Assembly (NCBI GenBank): GCA_029009515.1
Contig: JAQXJZ010000138.1
Span: 1-51,086, forward strand
Source of the DNA: a bacterium
GTDB lineage: Bacteria; Bacillota; Clostridia; Christensenellales; Aristaeellaceae
DNA: 51,086 bases
Reading direction: 5' to 3'
Within the stretch, counting starts at the first letter, position 1. Each line of letters begins with the position of its first letter. Shown one piece after another: positions 22,509-31,445 of this stretch. The notes below the pieces were generated by a model. That model was not told the origin of the DNA. It did not search any database and saw only the letters and a program-made list of their open reading frames with translations. Both the position numbers and the translations under genes were made by a program.

Positions 22509-24065
22509 TTACAGCTCGTCGTAATGCAGGAAATCAAACCTTGCTTCCACGCCGTCGCCCATGCAATCGCTGCAATGCACGCCGAGCATGGAACCGGTGA
22601 AGCCGTTGCCTTCGATGCGCTCGTCAGAGATATTGCGCATATCCAGCACGCCGCCCACCTTATGCCATTCTTTTCCGTCAAGGGAGTAGAAATACTGCAG
22701 TTCGCGCGTGCGGATCTCCGCCTTGAGCCATACGGCCTCCGCTTCATCCGGCAAATATACAGGCGCAGAATCCTCCATCTCCCGGTTGAGAACGGATGTG
22801 ACGGTCAGGCACTTGCCCTGCTCGTCGAGGATCATTTTGAGGAAGTAATGGTTGTCGTAATTGTAATACACCATCATGCCCGCAATGTGATTGAGGTGGC
22901 GGGGCTCAAAATGCATCCTCGTGGTGAAATCGCAGTCGAACGCCTGCTGGCGGCGGGCTATGAAGCCCTGCTCGAAGCGCGACATAGGCGAAAAACCGCC
23001 GCGAATAAGCAGCTGACCATTATCGATGCTCACGCCGCATGCTTCCATGCCATGTCTCAGCGTCACATAGTCGATGGGCAGCGGATCGTGCGAAAAATCC
23101 ACCCGCTGAGAGTGGCCGAAGCGCTGCTGCACATCCCACGGCACGTCAAACGCAGTCTCAGGTTTGGCGTTGTCATTGGCTTCCAGCTTTGGCCAGCCGT
23201 CCTCCGTCCAGCAGATGTTCTGAATAGCCGTCTCACGTCCCAGAATACTGCACATATCCACCGGGCGCGCGCACAGATGCGCCATATACCAGTTGCCGTC
23301 ATGGCCCTGAATGATCTGTCCATGGCCGGCGCGAGCCAGCTGGCAGTCCTCCTGTCCATAGGAAATAATCAGCGGATTATACGGGCTTTCCTCATACGGG
23401 CCCCACACGCTTCTGCTGCGGGTGACGGTGGCACGGTGATGAAACTCCGTGCCGCCCTCGGCCACAGTCAGGTAGTACCATCCATCCTTTTTGATGATGT
23501 TGGGGCCTTCGGTGGTGCCATGCTTGGTGCCGCCAAACACACGCACAGGCTGGCCGATCAGCTTTTTCTGCACGGGATCATACTCCTGTACATCAATGCC
23601 GGTGAATCGTTCACGACTGGTGCGGTGGTCGATGGTCTGCACCACCATGTACTTTTTTCCGTCATCATCATGGAAGATGGACGGATCAAACCCCTGCCTG
23701 CTCAGCTTAACCGGAGCCGACCACGGGCCGCGCACATCAGGCGCAGTGACCACAAAATTGCAGGTGTCCTTATAGCGGTAGCGGTTGGTGTACACGATGG
23801 TGTAGGCCACATAGAACAAGCCGTCCGACCAGGTGATGTTGGGCGCCCAGATGCCGCATGCGCCTTCCAGACCGGTCATGTCCAGCACCTGATCATCCTC
23901 CAGCACATAGGAAACCGTCTCCCAGTTGGCCAGATCGGTGGAGTGGTGGATCTGAACGCCGGGGAACCACTCGAAGGTGGAAGTTGCCAGATAGTAGTCA
24001 TTGCCCACGCGCAGGAAGGACGGGTCGGCATTGAAGCCAACGAGGACGGGATTCCGAATCTTCAT
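22509..24065 (-). CDS. Glycoside hydrolase family 43, probable beta-xylosidase / alpha-L-arabinofuranosidase
   Basis: 518 residues: an N-terminal five-bladed propeller (about 1-320) and a C-terminal beta-sandwich (about 330-518) as in GH43 beta-xylosidases. Catalytic candidates are Asp14 in NADPSF (base), the Asp of FDPSIFHDDDG (pKa modulator) and the Glu of TTEGPNI (acid). No signal peptide, so it acts inside the cell on imported oligosaccharides. I chose ATG 24065 with GGAGG 8 bases upstream. It is the last gene of the solute-binding protein / permease / permease operon, which points to xylo- or arabino-oligosaccharides. The split between xylosidase and arabinofuranosidase activity cannot be read here. 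Confidence 0.92.
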   Translation of the reverse strand: MKIRNPVLVGFNADPSFLRVGNDYYLATSTFEWFPGVQIHHSTDLANWETVSYVLEDDQVLDMTGLEGACGIWAPNITWSDGLFYVAYTIVYTNRYRYKDTCNFVVTAPDVRGPWSAPVKLSRQGFDPSIFHDDDGKKYMVVQTIDHRTSRERFTGIDVQEYDPVQKKLIGQPVRVFGGTKHGTTEGPNIIKKDGWYYLTVAEGGTEFHHRATVTRSRSVWGPYEESPYNPLIISYGQEDCQLARAGHGQIIQGHDGNWYMAHLCARPVDMCSILGRETAIQNICWTEDGWPKLEANDNAKPETAFDVPWDVQQRFGHSQRVDFSHDPLPIDYVTLRHGMEACGVSIDNGQLLIRGGFSPMSRFEQGFIARRQQAFDCDFTTRMHFEPRHLNHIAGMMVYYNYDNHYFLKMILDEQGKCLTVTSVLNREMEDSAPVYLPDEAEAVWLKAEIRTRELQYFYSLDGKEWHKVGGVLDMRNISDERIEGNGFTGSMLGVHCSDCMGDGVEARFDFLHYDEL

Positions 24066-24084
24066 GAAGAACGCCTCCAATAAA

Positions 24085-24113
24085 GCAAGCCTGACGCGAT
24101 GGTCAGGCTTTGC
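24085..24113 (-). terminator. Hairpin between permease 2 and GH43 gene
   Basis: GCAAGCCTGAC / GTCAGGCTTTGC with a 6-base loop lies in the 65-base gap. T-runs are weak, so partial termination or mRNA protection is more likely than a full stop. Confidence 0.5.
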
Positions 24114-24130
24114 AGATGAAATGGGACAAA

Positions 24131-24982
24131 TCAGCCCTTCAGACCGCTGGTGGCAATGCCTTCCACGAAGTACTTCTGAGCGGCGAAGAAGAGGATCATC
24201 ACCGGGAACACAGCCACAAAAGCCATGGCCATCACCTTGCCCCAGTTAACTACGCTCTCCGAGTCCAAACTCATGCGCAGCGCAAGGGAGATGGGATAGT
24301 TCTTGACGCTGTTGATGAAAATGAGAGAGTTGAAGTAGTCGTTGTACGTCCACAGGAACTGGAACAGACCGGCAGAGAACAGCGCAGGCTTCATCAGCGG
24401 CAGCAGGATGCTCCACAGCGTGCGGAAGGTGGAACAGCCATCCATGTAAGCGGATTCGTCCAGCTCACGCGGAATGCCGCGCAGGAACTGAATGAGCATG
24501 TACGGGAAGAAGCTGTTGCAGCACAGCAGCGCCGGAATGTAGAAAGGCATGTAGGTATCCACCCACTTGAACTGATTGTACAGCATGTAGCGCGGGATGA
24601 TGACCACGGAGTTGGGCAGCATCATCAAACCAACCAGCAAGGCGAACAGGCCGCCCTTGCAGGGAAAGTTGAAGCGCGCAAAGGCATATGCCGTCAGGCA
24701 GGCGGACAGTACCGTCAGAAGCGTGGTAGGAATGACCAGCTTGAAGGTATTGATGAAGAAGCTGGTGTAGGTGATGCGGCCGGAGCCAGCCCAGCCCTGC
24801 GGGTAATTCTCCCAGTGCCACACCTTGGGCAAAAGCGCGGTGGAACCAAAGATCTCCTCATTGCTCTTGAAAGTGGAGAAGATCATCCAGATGATGGGAT
24901 ACAGCAGGATGACGCCGATGACCGCAATGATCAGGTAGTCCACAAAGCGTCCGTCCTCCTTGCGAAGACCGTTCTTGGCCAT
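24131..24982 (-). CDS. Carbohydrate ABC transporter permease (MalG/AraQ type)
   Basis: 283-residue inner-membrane subunit with six helices. The EAA loop ELDESAYMDGCSTFRTLWSI (about residues 180-200) contacts the ATPase, and the C-terminus ends GIATSGLKG, as is usual for this group. It lies 18 bases after permease 1 and before the GH43 gene, so it belongs to the same uptake operon. No ATPase gene is present in the window; in Firmicutes a shared MsmK-type ATPase encoded elsewhere usually serves such systems. Intact, unlike the related remnant at 20241-20665. Confidence 0.94.
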   Translation of the reverse strand: MAKNGLRKEDGRFVDYLIIAVIGVILLYPIIWMIFSTFKSNEEIFGSTALLPKVWHWENYPQGWAGSGRITYTSFFINTFKLVIPTTLLTVLSACLTAYAFARFNFPCKGGLFALLVGLMMLPNSVVIIPRYMLYNQFKWVDTYMPFYIPALLCCNSFFPYMLIQFLRGIPRELDESAYMDGCSTFRTLWSILLPLMKPALFSAGLFQFLWTYNDYFNSLIFINSVKNYPISLALRMSLDSESVVNWGKVMAMAFVAVFPVMILFFAAQKYFVEGIATSGLKG

Positions 24983-25000
24983 TGTTCTTCTCTCCTTTCC

Positions 25001-25909
25001 TTATTCGTCAGCGTAGTGCACCCAGAGCTTCGAGGTGCCGAAAATGATGAGCGTGAGTGCGAGGATGACCAGGAACTGCAGCCAGGAAATGGCGCTGGCA
25101 TAGCCCATCTTGAAGTTGCCAAAGCCTTCTTCGTACAGGAACAGACCAAGCACATAAGTATTCTTCATCGGGCCGCCATTGGTGATGACAGAGGGCGAGG
25201 TGAAGTTCTGCAGCTGCTGAATGGTCTGGTTGATGAGGGTGAAGAAGATGATGGGCGAAATCTGGGGCACGGTGATCTTGAAGAACTTGGACCACCAGCC
25301 CGCGCCATCGATATCCGCCGCTTCATACAGCGAAGCGGGCACATTCTTCAGCGCAGCCAGGAACATAACCATGGAAGAGCCAAACTGCCATACTTCCAGA
25401 AGCGAAATCACCTTCAGCGCCCATTGCTTGGAACCCAGGAAGTGCTGTGTGGGCAGACCAAGAGTCTGCAGAAGGGTGTTCACCAGGCCGCCATCCATGA
25501 ACATCAGGCGCCACAGAATGGCAATGGCTACGCTGCCGCCAAACAGGCTGGGAATGTAGTACAAGGTGCGGATGAGGTTGATGCCTTTGATATTGCGATT
25601 GAGGAACATGGCCACCGCCAGCGCCAGAATGAGCTTGAACGGAACCGTGTACACGCCAAACACCAGCGTGATCCTCAAGGATTTCCAGAAGTTGCGATCG
25701 CGGGTCCAGAGGCGGATATAGTTCTCCAGGCCGTTGAATTCCATCTTGCCGCCGATGACATAATCATGGAAGGAATACACCAGCGAAGCGATGAAAGGAT
25801 AAAGCTGCAGCACCAGAATGCCGATCAGCCAGGGAAGCAGGTATAAAAACGCCTGATAATCGCGTTTGGTATAGTGGCGCGTTCTCACGCCGGGTGCGCT
25901 GCGCATCAT
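25001..25909 (-). CDS. Carbohydrate ABC transporter permease (MalF/UgpA type)
   Basis: 302 residues, six predicted helices, first at about 20-42. The EAA loop reads LYEAADIDGAGWWSKFFKITVP (about 203-224). The start ATG 25909 has a GGAGAG site 8 bases upstream. It is the partner of permease 2 and follows the solute-binding protein gene after a 77-base gap holding a strong hairpin, an arrangement that usually allows more binding protein than permease. Substrate is probably a xylo-oligosaccharide, judged from the GH43 gene in the operon. Confidence 0.94.
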   Translation of the reverse strand: MMRSAPGVRTRHYTKRDYQAFLYLLPWLIGILVLQLYPFIASLVYSFHDYVIGGKMEFNGLENYIRLWTRDRNFWKSLRITLVFGVYTVPFKLILALAVAMFLNRNIKGINLIRTLYYIPSLFGGSVAIAILWRLMFMDGGLVNTLLQTLGLPTQHFLGSKQWALKVISLLEVWQFGSSMVMFLAALKNVPASLYEAADIDGAGWWSKFFKITVPQISPIIFFTLINQTIQQLQNFTSPSVITNGGPMKNTYVLGLFLYEEGFGNFKMGYASAISWLQFLVILALTLIIFGTSKLWVHYADE

Positions 25910-25938
25910 CGCGTGTTCTCTCCTTTGGCGTTGTCAAA

Positions 25939-25974
25939 GGAGAAGCCCTGCTTGGAAGCAAGCAGGGCTTCTCG
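25939..25974 (-). terminator. Intercistronic hairpin after the solute-binding protein gene
   Basis: GAGAAGCCCTGCTT / AAGCAGGGCTTCTC, 14 perfect pairs with a 6-base loop, 13 bases after the solute-binding protein stop. It lacks a strong T-run, so it may stabilise the upstream mRNA and let part of transcription pass to the permeases. Confidence 0.7.
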
Positions 25975-25986
25975 GTTAGGGATTCA

Positions 25987-27255
25987 TTACACTTCCAGTT
26001 CCTTGAGCTGATCGATGGTATCGGCAGCAGCCTCGGCAGGGGTCATCTCGCCGTAGGCAACCAGCTCGACCGCGTCGAACAGGATGTTCTTGGACTCATT
26101 GGTGGAAGAAATCTTATCGTTGGGGGTGCCGCCAATGGCAGCAGCGATGTTGGCGGAATCGCTGACGACCTTGGTCAGAGAACCGTTGGCAGCGCAGATT
26201 TCACGAGCCTTGGCCTGCGGGGGCACGGAGCGCACGGCGCCCAGGGTCTCCATGGCGGTCTCGTTGGCGTAGAAGTAGTTCAGGAAAGCAGCGGCCATCT
26301 CGGGATGCTTGCAGCTCTTGGGGATGGTCAGAACCTGGGGAGTGTTGGAGGCCCAGCCGCCCTCGGTGGCGCCTTCGTACACAGGCAGGTTAGCAGGATA
26401 ATAGCTAGCGTTGGGGTTGCCGGCAACCATCACGTCCACGGTGGAGATGTAGGTCATGGTGCCCACGTACTTGCCAGCCAGCCAGTTGGCGTCGGACTGC
26501 ACGGCGTCGCCCTGATAGGCGGCCATGTACTCGATGGGAGCAACAACATTGTTGTCAAACAGAGCCTTCACATACTCATAAGCAGTGGTGAAATGCTCTT
26601 CGGTGGCAACCAGCTTGCCGTCGACAAACACGGTGCTGCCAGCCTGCTGCTTGACGATGTTGAACACGATCAGGTTGACCAGATATTCCTTGTTGGCGCA
26701 CAGCAGATACACTTCGGGATCGGCTTCATGAGCAGCCTTGCCCATCTCGAGCAGGCCTTCCCAGGTGATCTCGCCGGACAGATCCACGCCAACCTTGTCG
26801 GCCACGTCCTTGTTGATGAGGAAAGCGGGGCCGGCGATACCGGTGGGCAGACCCAGCTGCTTGCCATCGTAGTAGCCGTTGATGCGCTGATGGATGTAAG
26901 CCTCGTCGAACACGCTCATGTCGATTTCGTACTCATCCAGGTTGTAGAAATAGTCGCCGTTGGCCACATAGGTGGGGAACACTTCGGGGTCGATCTGCAC
27001 GATGTCGGCAGCGGTGCCGCTGGCGAGGTTGGTGGCCAGCTTGTCGTGATAACCATCGTTTCCGCCGTACTCGGCTTCGATGGTCACGTTGGGATAGAGG
27101 GCCTCGAACTGCTCGATAACCTTCAGGGTAGCTTCATGACGAGCGTCGCCGCCCCACCAGGAGAAGCGCAGGGTGATCTGTTCCTCAGCCATGGCAAAGG
27201 AGCACAGGCTCAGCATCATAGACAGAGCCAGAACCAGAGACAGAATTTTCTTCAT
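25987..27255 (-). CDS. Extracellular sugar-binding protein of an ABC transporter
   Basis: 422 residues with a signal peptide (KK, hydrophobic core, AMA cleavage site at about 23/24). Cys18 is not in a good lipobox, so a lipid anchor is uncertain. The mature part is a family 1 extracellular solute-binding protein (ITLRFSWWGGDARHEATLKVI opening, EWEGLLEMG-like and WLAGKYVGTM segments). A TATAAT (27307-27312) lies upstream and GAGGAGG precedes the ATG. It is the first gene of the uptake operon and sits directly after the YesM/YesN-type sensor pair, which probably controls it. Confidence 0.93.
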   Translation of the reverse strand: MKKILSLVLALSMMLSLCSFAMAEEQITLRFSWWGGDARHEATLKVIEQFEALYPNVTIEAEYGGNDGYHDKLATNLASGTAADIVQIDPEVFPTYVANGDYFYNLDEYEIDMSVFDEAYIHQRINGYYDGKQLGLPTGIAGPAFLINKDVADKVGVDLSGEITWEGLLEMGKAAHEADPEVYLLCANKEYLVNLIVFNIVKQQAGSTVFVDGKLVATEEHFTTAYEYVKALFDNNVVAPIEYMAAYQGDAVQSDANWLAGKYVGTMTYISTVDVMVAGNPNASYYPANLPVYEGATEGGWASNTPQVLTIPKSCKHPEMAAAFLNYFYANETAMETLGAVRSVPPQAKAREICAANGSLTKVVSDSANIAAAIGGTPNDKISSTNESKNILFDAVELVAYGEMTPAEAAADTIDQLKELEV

Positions 27256-27316
27256 GGTGTCTTCCTCCTCAGGTATTAGTCCGCTGTGCGAACTGTTGAT
27301 GAATACATTATAATTT

Positions 27317-27352
27317 GAAACGGGACCCCGCTAAAGGACGGCATCCCGTTTC
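27317..27352. terminator. Hairpin between the sensor kinase and binding-protein gene
   Basis: GAAACGGGA / TCCCGTTTC with an 18-base loop. The plus strand has a T-rich tail, while on the minus strand the base of the stem runs directly into the -10 box of the binding-protein promoter. It lies 14 bases after the kinase stop and may separate the two units. Confidence 0.5.
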
Positions 27353-27365
27353 TTTTCTTCATCTT

Positions 27366-29156
27366 TTATCCAATTTTCAAAAAAGAGGTATCATTTTTTG
27401 TTTCATCAGTCTTCGGATGATACCTTTTGCGGCATTGCTCATAGGGCAGCGTGAAGCTGATCTCCGTACCCTTGCCAGGCTCCGAAACAATGTTCAGCGC
27501 GCTTTTCTCGCCATAGCGAAGAAGCAGGCGGCGGTTGAGATTGGTAAGTCCAATGGAGCGGCTTGCGGCGTCCCGAATCCGATGACGCAGCGCTTCCAGT
27601 TCCTCCCGTTCCATACCTGCGCCGCTGTCCTTGACGCTGATATGAAGGCTGTCTTCCTCACGATGAGCGCACACCCAGATATAGCCGCGCTCAGACAAGC
27701 CCTTCAACCCGTGCAGCATGCAGTTTTCCACCAGCGGCTGCAGCATCAGACGAAATACCTGGGCATCCAGCAGTTCATCATCCACCTCATAATACAGTAC
27801 AAAGCGGCCGCCGAAACGGAACTTTTGCACCGCTGCATACTCTTTGAGGTAGTAAATCTCATCGCGCAGGCTCACTGGTTCCTGAGGACTGCTCAGCGCA
27901 TATTTCAGTATGCCGGAAATGGCGCCGATGATATCGCTAACATCAAACCGGTCTGCCTTGCCGCCACGGATGGTCATATCAAGCGACTGCAGGGTGTTAT
28001 ACAGGAAGTGCGGATTGATCTGCAGTTGCAGCGCCATCAGTTCTGCATGCTCCTGCTCGTACTGTTTCTGCTGCAGTTCGCTGCGCAAGGATGCATCGCG
28101 CAGATACATGTAGAGGATGTTGTTCATGATCACATCATACTCATCCTGCTGTTTACGCTCAGGGCGTTCTACCGGCAGTCCCTTCACAGCATTATCCAGC
28201 ATGTCAATCATCAGCGTCATCTGACTGCAGATCCGGCGCGTGGTAACATAAGCAAGCAGCATAACCACGCAGACATTCACCAGCAGAATAGCCAAAAAGG
28301 TCTGGCGCATCATTCTGACGGTATCCGTAAGCGCATCAAGAGGCACCACCGCCAGCACTGTAACCAAATCCATCTTTACGCGGGAAACCATATACCGGCC
28401 ATATTCCGTTTTGAACCAGCTTCCCGGAACTGCATTCATAAACTTCTGCAGCAATTCCGCATCCGGTTTCCATACATCGTGTTCAGCAGCAGCGTGCAGC
28501 AGCACCTCGTTTTCGTTATTCACAACCAGCAGATGCTCATGATCACGCTGCAAAAGGGTTGTCAGCTTTTCAATCCATTTGTCCCGGTTAATGTGCACAA
28601 CCGTACAGCCCTTCTGCAAAAGCAGACGACGAATACTGGTAACACGCTGCTTTCCATCCGGGCTGTTGCTGATCATCAGACGCTCTCTCTGCGCAGGAGG
28701 CATTTGCTGATAAACATCCATCCAGGCTTGATCTTTGAGCTGCTCGACTGGCTGAATGCTGCTGCCTTCGGAAGAAAAGATGCGCGGCGCGCCATCCAGC
28801 CAGATCAGGATGGTATCCAGCGGCGGATTGGAATCAATCGTGCTTCGCACCATCGATCCCAGCGCCGTCATAAACACACTGTCGCCGTAGGTCATATCCG
28901 TCTGGTTGAGAGCACGCTTGAGCGATACATTCATGCGTGTAGTGCTTGTAAGCAAATCGTTCTGCTGCGATGTACGGCCCAGCATCACCCCGCAGTTATC
29001 TGCTGCTGCCTCAACGGTCTGCTGACCTTTTTCCACCAGAGTACTGCTGGCACTGTTAACAGCAAAAGCCAGAAAAAGAGCAAACAGCACCAGCGTAGGA
29101 ATGAGCATGAGCATGAAAAAATGGGCTGCCCTGCGAAAGAAGAATTTCTTTTTCAT
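27366..29156 (-). CDS. Sensor histidine kinase, YesM type
   Basis: 596 residues. An N-terminal membrane helix (about 8-32), a large extracellular sensor region (about 33-285), a second helix (about 288-310) and a HAMP-like linker come first. The His_kinase domain follows with phospho-acceptor QINPHFLYNTLQ, then an ATPase domain with LQPLVENCMLHG (N box) and SGAGMEREE (G1). It should phosphorylate the response regulator encoded just upstream, in response to an extracellular sugar signal. Its start overlaps the regulator stop by ATGA. Direct proximity to the GH43/ABC operon supports control of that operon. Confidence 0.94.
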   Translation of the reverse strand: MKKKFFFRRAAHFFMLMLIPTLVLFALFLAFAVNSASSTLVEKGQQTVEAAADNCGVMLGRTSQQNDLLTSTTRMNVSLKRALNQTDMTYGDSVFMTALGSMVRSTIDSNPPLDTILIWLDGAPRIFSSEGSSIQPVEQLKDQAWMDVYQQMPPAQRERLMISNSPDGKQRVTSIRRLLLQKGCTVVHINRDKWIEKLTTLLQRDHEHLLVVNNENEVLLHAAAEHDVWKPDAELLQKFMNAVPGSWFKTEYGRYMVSRVKMDLVTVLAVVPLDALTDTVRMMRQTFLAILLVNVCVVMLLAYVTTRRICSQMTLMIDMLDNAVKGLPVERPERKQQDEYDVIMNNILYMYLRDASLRSELQQKQYEQEHAELMALQLQINPHFLYNTLQSLDMTIRGGKADRFDVSDIIGAISGILKYALSSPQEPVSLRDEIYYLKEYAAVQKFRFGGRFVLYYEVDDELLDAQVFRLMLQPLVENCMLHGLKGLSERGYIWVCAHREEDSLHISVKDSGAGMEREELEALRHRIRDAASRSIGLTNLNRRLLLRYGEKSALNIVSEPGKGTEISFTLPYEQCRKRYHPKTDETKNDTSFLKIG

Positions 29157-29893
29157 TCCGTTCCGCCTGCTTTCTTCTGCTGCCGGTACTCGCTTGGCGT
29201 GATGCCGAAATGATTCTTGAATGCCCGGCTGAAGTTTTTGGGGTTGTCGTAGCCCACGTCGTAAGCCACGTCGTAGCCCTTATGGTCCGGCTTGCTCAAC
29301 AGCTCGCAGGCACGCTCCATGCGAATGTGCAAAAGCCTGTCGGAAAAGCTGACGCCGCTTTTTTCCTTGTATACTCGGCTGAGATAGGTGGGACTGAGGC
29401 TGACGCGCTCGGCGCACTTGGTGAGCGTGCCGTCCTGATAATGCGCATCCAGATACTCATTCACCGTACGCACAATCTGCTCGTAATACCCTTCGCTGCG
29501 CTCCTGCGCCACCTGATTTTCCGCATCCAGCTGATCGCGCAGTTTGGTGAAGCATTCCAGCAAGGTTGCGTAAGAAATGGGTTTGAGCAGGTAATCTGCC
29601 ACATTGTACCGAATGGCGGAACGGAAGTACTCGTAATTCTGATAGCTGCTGAACAGCACGATGCGCACGCCCTCCATGCTCTGCAATGCCCGGCACAGAT
29701 CCAGGCCTGTCATATCCGGCATCTGGATATCGCTGAGCACCACATCCACATGCTCGTGCTGCAGATACTCCAGCGCCTCCACAGCCGATACAAATGTGCG
29801 CGCAATCTCAAAGCCAATGTTTTTCCACGGAAACAGCTGCCCCATTCCCTCGGCAATTCTCGGCTCATCATCAACAATAATCAGCTTATACAT
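29153..29893 (-). CDS. Response regulator with AraC-type output domain, YesN type
   Basis: 246 residues. Receiver domain at 1-120 with acidic residues DDE (8-10), phospho-acceptor Asp55 in VVLSDIQMP and a conserved Lys in LLKPIS. A short linker leads to an AraC helix-turn-helix pair at about 145-240 (LSPTYLSRVYKEKSGVSF and GYDNPKNFSRAFKNHFG). It is a short YesN, lacking the long middle region found in many members. It is first in the regulator-kinase operon and divergent from the DUF5058 operon. Likely activates the downstream sugar-uptake genes. Confidence 0.94.
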   Translation of the reverse strand: MYKLIIVDDEPRIAEGMGQLFPWKNIGFEIARTFVSAVEALEYLQHEHVDVVLSDIQMPDMTGLDLCRALQSMEGVRIVLFSSYQNYEYFRSAIRYNVADYLLKPISYATLLECFTKLRDQLDAENQVAQERSEGYYEQIVRTVNEYLDAHYQDGTLTKCAERVSLSPTYLSRVYKEKSGVSFSDRLLHIRMERACELLSKPDHKGYDVAYDVGYDNPKNFSRAFKNHFGITPSEYRQQKKAGGTE

Positions 29894-29975
29894 CCTGTCT
29901 CACACCATCCTGCCCGCTTTTGTTCTATGATACATTTTTTTGATGTCTTTGACAAGCATCCAAAAATCTTCAGCC

Positions 29976-30004
29976 TTTACGAAACCGTCTTCATCCGTTA
30001 CAAT
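29976..30004 (+). promoter_or_regulatory. Sigma-A promoter of the DUF5058 operon
   Basis: TTTACG (29976-29981), 17 bases, TACAAT (29999-30004), 33 bases before the ATG at 30038. It is the best match in the divergent gap. Confidence 0.55.
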
Positions 30005-30037
30005 AAGAACATTCAAATGAAAGGAGCTACTCCTGTT

Positions 30038-30763
30038 ATGAACAACTTCAGCGTCAACAGCGGTTTCCTCTATGGCGTTACTGCTGTGGTCATCGTGTAT
30101 GTGCTGGCTCAGAGCCTGTTTTTCCTGGCGCGTGCGGCAAAGCGCGCCAAAGAGCTGGGCATCGGGGCTGCCGCTATCCGCAAAACCATCGTTTCCAGCG
30201 GCCTGTTCTCCATTGCTCCGGCGGTGGCCATCCTGCTGGGCGTGATCACCCTTTCCAAATTCATGGGGCTGCCGCTGCCGTGGCTGAGGCTGAGCATTCT
30301 GGGCGCGCTCACCTATGAGCTGCCCGCCGCCACCTCCACCGCTACGGCCATGAACCTGAGCCTAAGCGAAACCATCACCGATCCCAAAGCCTTTGCCGCC
30401 ATTGCGTGGGTGATGACGCTGGGTATCATTCCGGGCATCTTTGTGGTGCTCTTCGGCCTGAAGAAGATGCAGAAGGGCATTGTGTCCATCAAGGCCAAGG
30501 ATCCCAAATGGGGCGAACTGTTCATGGCCAGCATGTTCCTGGGCATGATCTCCGCGTTTGTCGGCATGCTGTTTTCGGATGTGCGCATGGGCCTGCCGGG
30601 CTTCATTTCCATTGCGGTGGCGCTTGTGTCGGCGCTGATCATGGCGGTGGAAGGACTGCTGATCAAGCTGTGCAAGTGGAGCTGGCTGGAGCAGTACGCG
30701 CTGCCCATCAGCATGCTGGGCGCGATGGCCGCGTCCATCCCGATCACCGCGCTCATGGGTTGA
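30038..30763 (+). CDS. DUF5058 family membrane protein
   Basis: 241 residues with about six hydrophobic helices (about 10-30, 52-72, 80-100, 115-140, 160-185 and 215-238). Matches the DUF5058 family as I remember it, including a TYELPAATSTATAMNLS stretch near residue 95-112. Function is unknown; the family travels with a second membrane protein and an M20 metallopeptidase, as here. ATG 30038 has AAAGGAG upstream. The next gene starts 19 bases after the stop. A two-part transporter for the peptide or N-acyl amino acid handled by the peptidase is a reasonable guess. Confidence 0.78.
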   Translation: MNNFSVNSGFLYGVTAVVIVYVLAQSLFFLARAAKRAKELGIGAAAIRKTIVSSGLFSIAPAVAILLGVITLSKFMGLPLPWLRLSILGALTYELPAATSTATAMNLSLSETITDPKAFAAIAWVMTLGIIPGIFVVLFGLKKMQKGIVSIKAKDPKWGELFMASMFLGMISAFVGMLFSDVRMGLPGFISIAVALVSALIMAVEGLLIKLCKWSWLEQYALPISMLGAMAASIPITALMG

Positions 30764-30782
30764 GGAAAGGAGGAAGCTGACT

Positions 30783-31436
30783 ATGAGGAACTACAACGAT
30801 TCCGTTCATTTTTACGGCCGTATCTGGGTGGCGCTGGGCATCTTTCTGATGCTGATGGTGCCGGTGTCCGTCTGTGTGTATTACAATGCGTGGCCGGAAT
30901 TCCAGCATGTGTTCAAGGGCCTTCTGGGCGTTGCGCCCATCTTCTGGACGGTGGGCATCATTGAGGTGTTCACCTATGCGCCCATGCTGGGCACCGGCGG
31001 CACGTATCTGGGCTTCATCACGGGCAACCTCACCAGCCTCAAGGTTCCTGCGGCGCTCAATGCCATGCAGGCCGCGGGCGTGGAAGCCAGCAGCGAAGAG
31101 GGCGAAGTGATCTCCACCATCGCCATCGCTTCCTCCGCCATCGTGACCACGCTGGTGATTGCGTTGGGTGTGCTGATGCTTGGTTACCTGCAGCCTATTC
31201 TGGAGTCCCCCGTGCTCACACCCGCGTTTGATAACATCCTGCCTGCGCTGTTTGGCGGCCTGGGTGTGGTGTACATCTCCAAGAACTGGAAGGTGGCCAT
31301 TGCGCCACTGGTTTTCATGATTGTGCTGTTTCTGCTGGTGCCGTCGCTGGCCAGCTCGGTTGGCGTGCTGGTGCCTGTGGGCGCGCTGGTGGCCATCGGC
31401 GCGGCTCGTGTGATGTACAAGCGCAACATGATCTGA
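30783..31436 (+). CDS. Membrane protein paired with DUF5058
   Basis: 217 residues, five to six hydrophobic segments (about 13-32, 45-70, 110-135, 145-165, 175-195 and 195-210). A conserved-looking loop APMLGTGGTYLGFITGNLTSLKVP lies near residues 65-88 and an acidic loop near 100-107. I do not know a characterised relative. GGAAAGGAGG precedes the ATG, and the M20 peptidase gene begins 9 bases after the stop, so all three genes form one operon. Probably the second half of a DUF5058-containing transporter. Confidence 0.75.
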   Translation: MRNYNDSVHFYGRIWVALGIFLMLMVPVSVCVYYNAWPEFQHVFKGLLGVAPIFWTVGIIEVFTYAPMLGTGGTYLGFITGNLTSLKVPAALNAMQAAGVEASSEEGEVISTIAIASSAIVTTLVIALGVLMLGYLQPILESPVLTPAFDNILPALFGGLGVVYISKNWKVAIAPLVFMIVLFLLVPSLASSVGVLVPVGALVAIGAARVMYKRNMI

Positions 31437-31445
31437 GGAGGAAGA

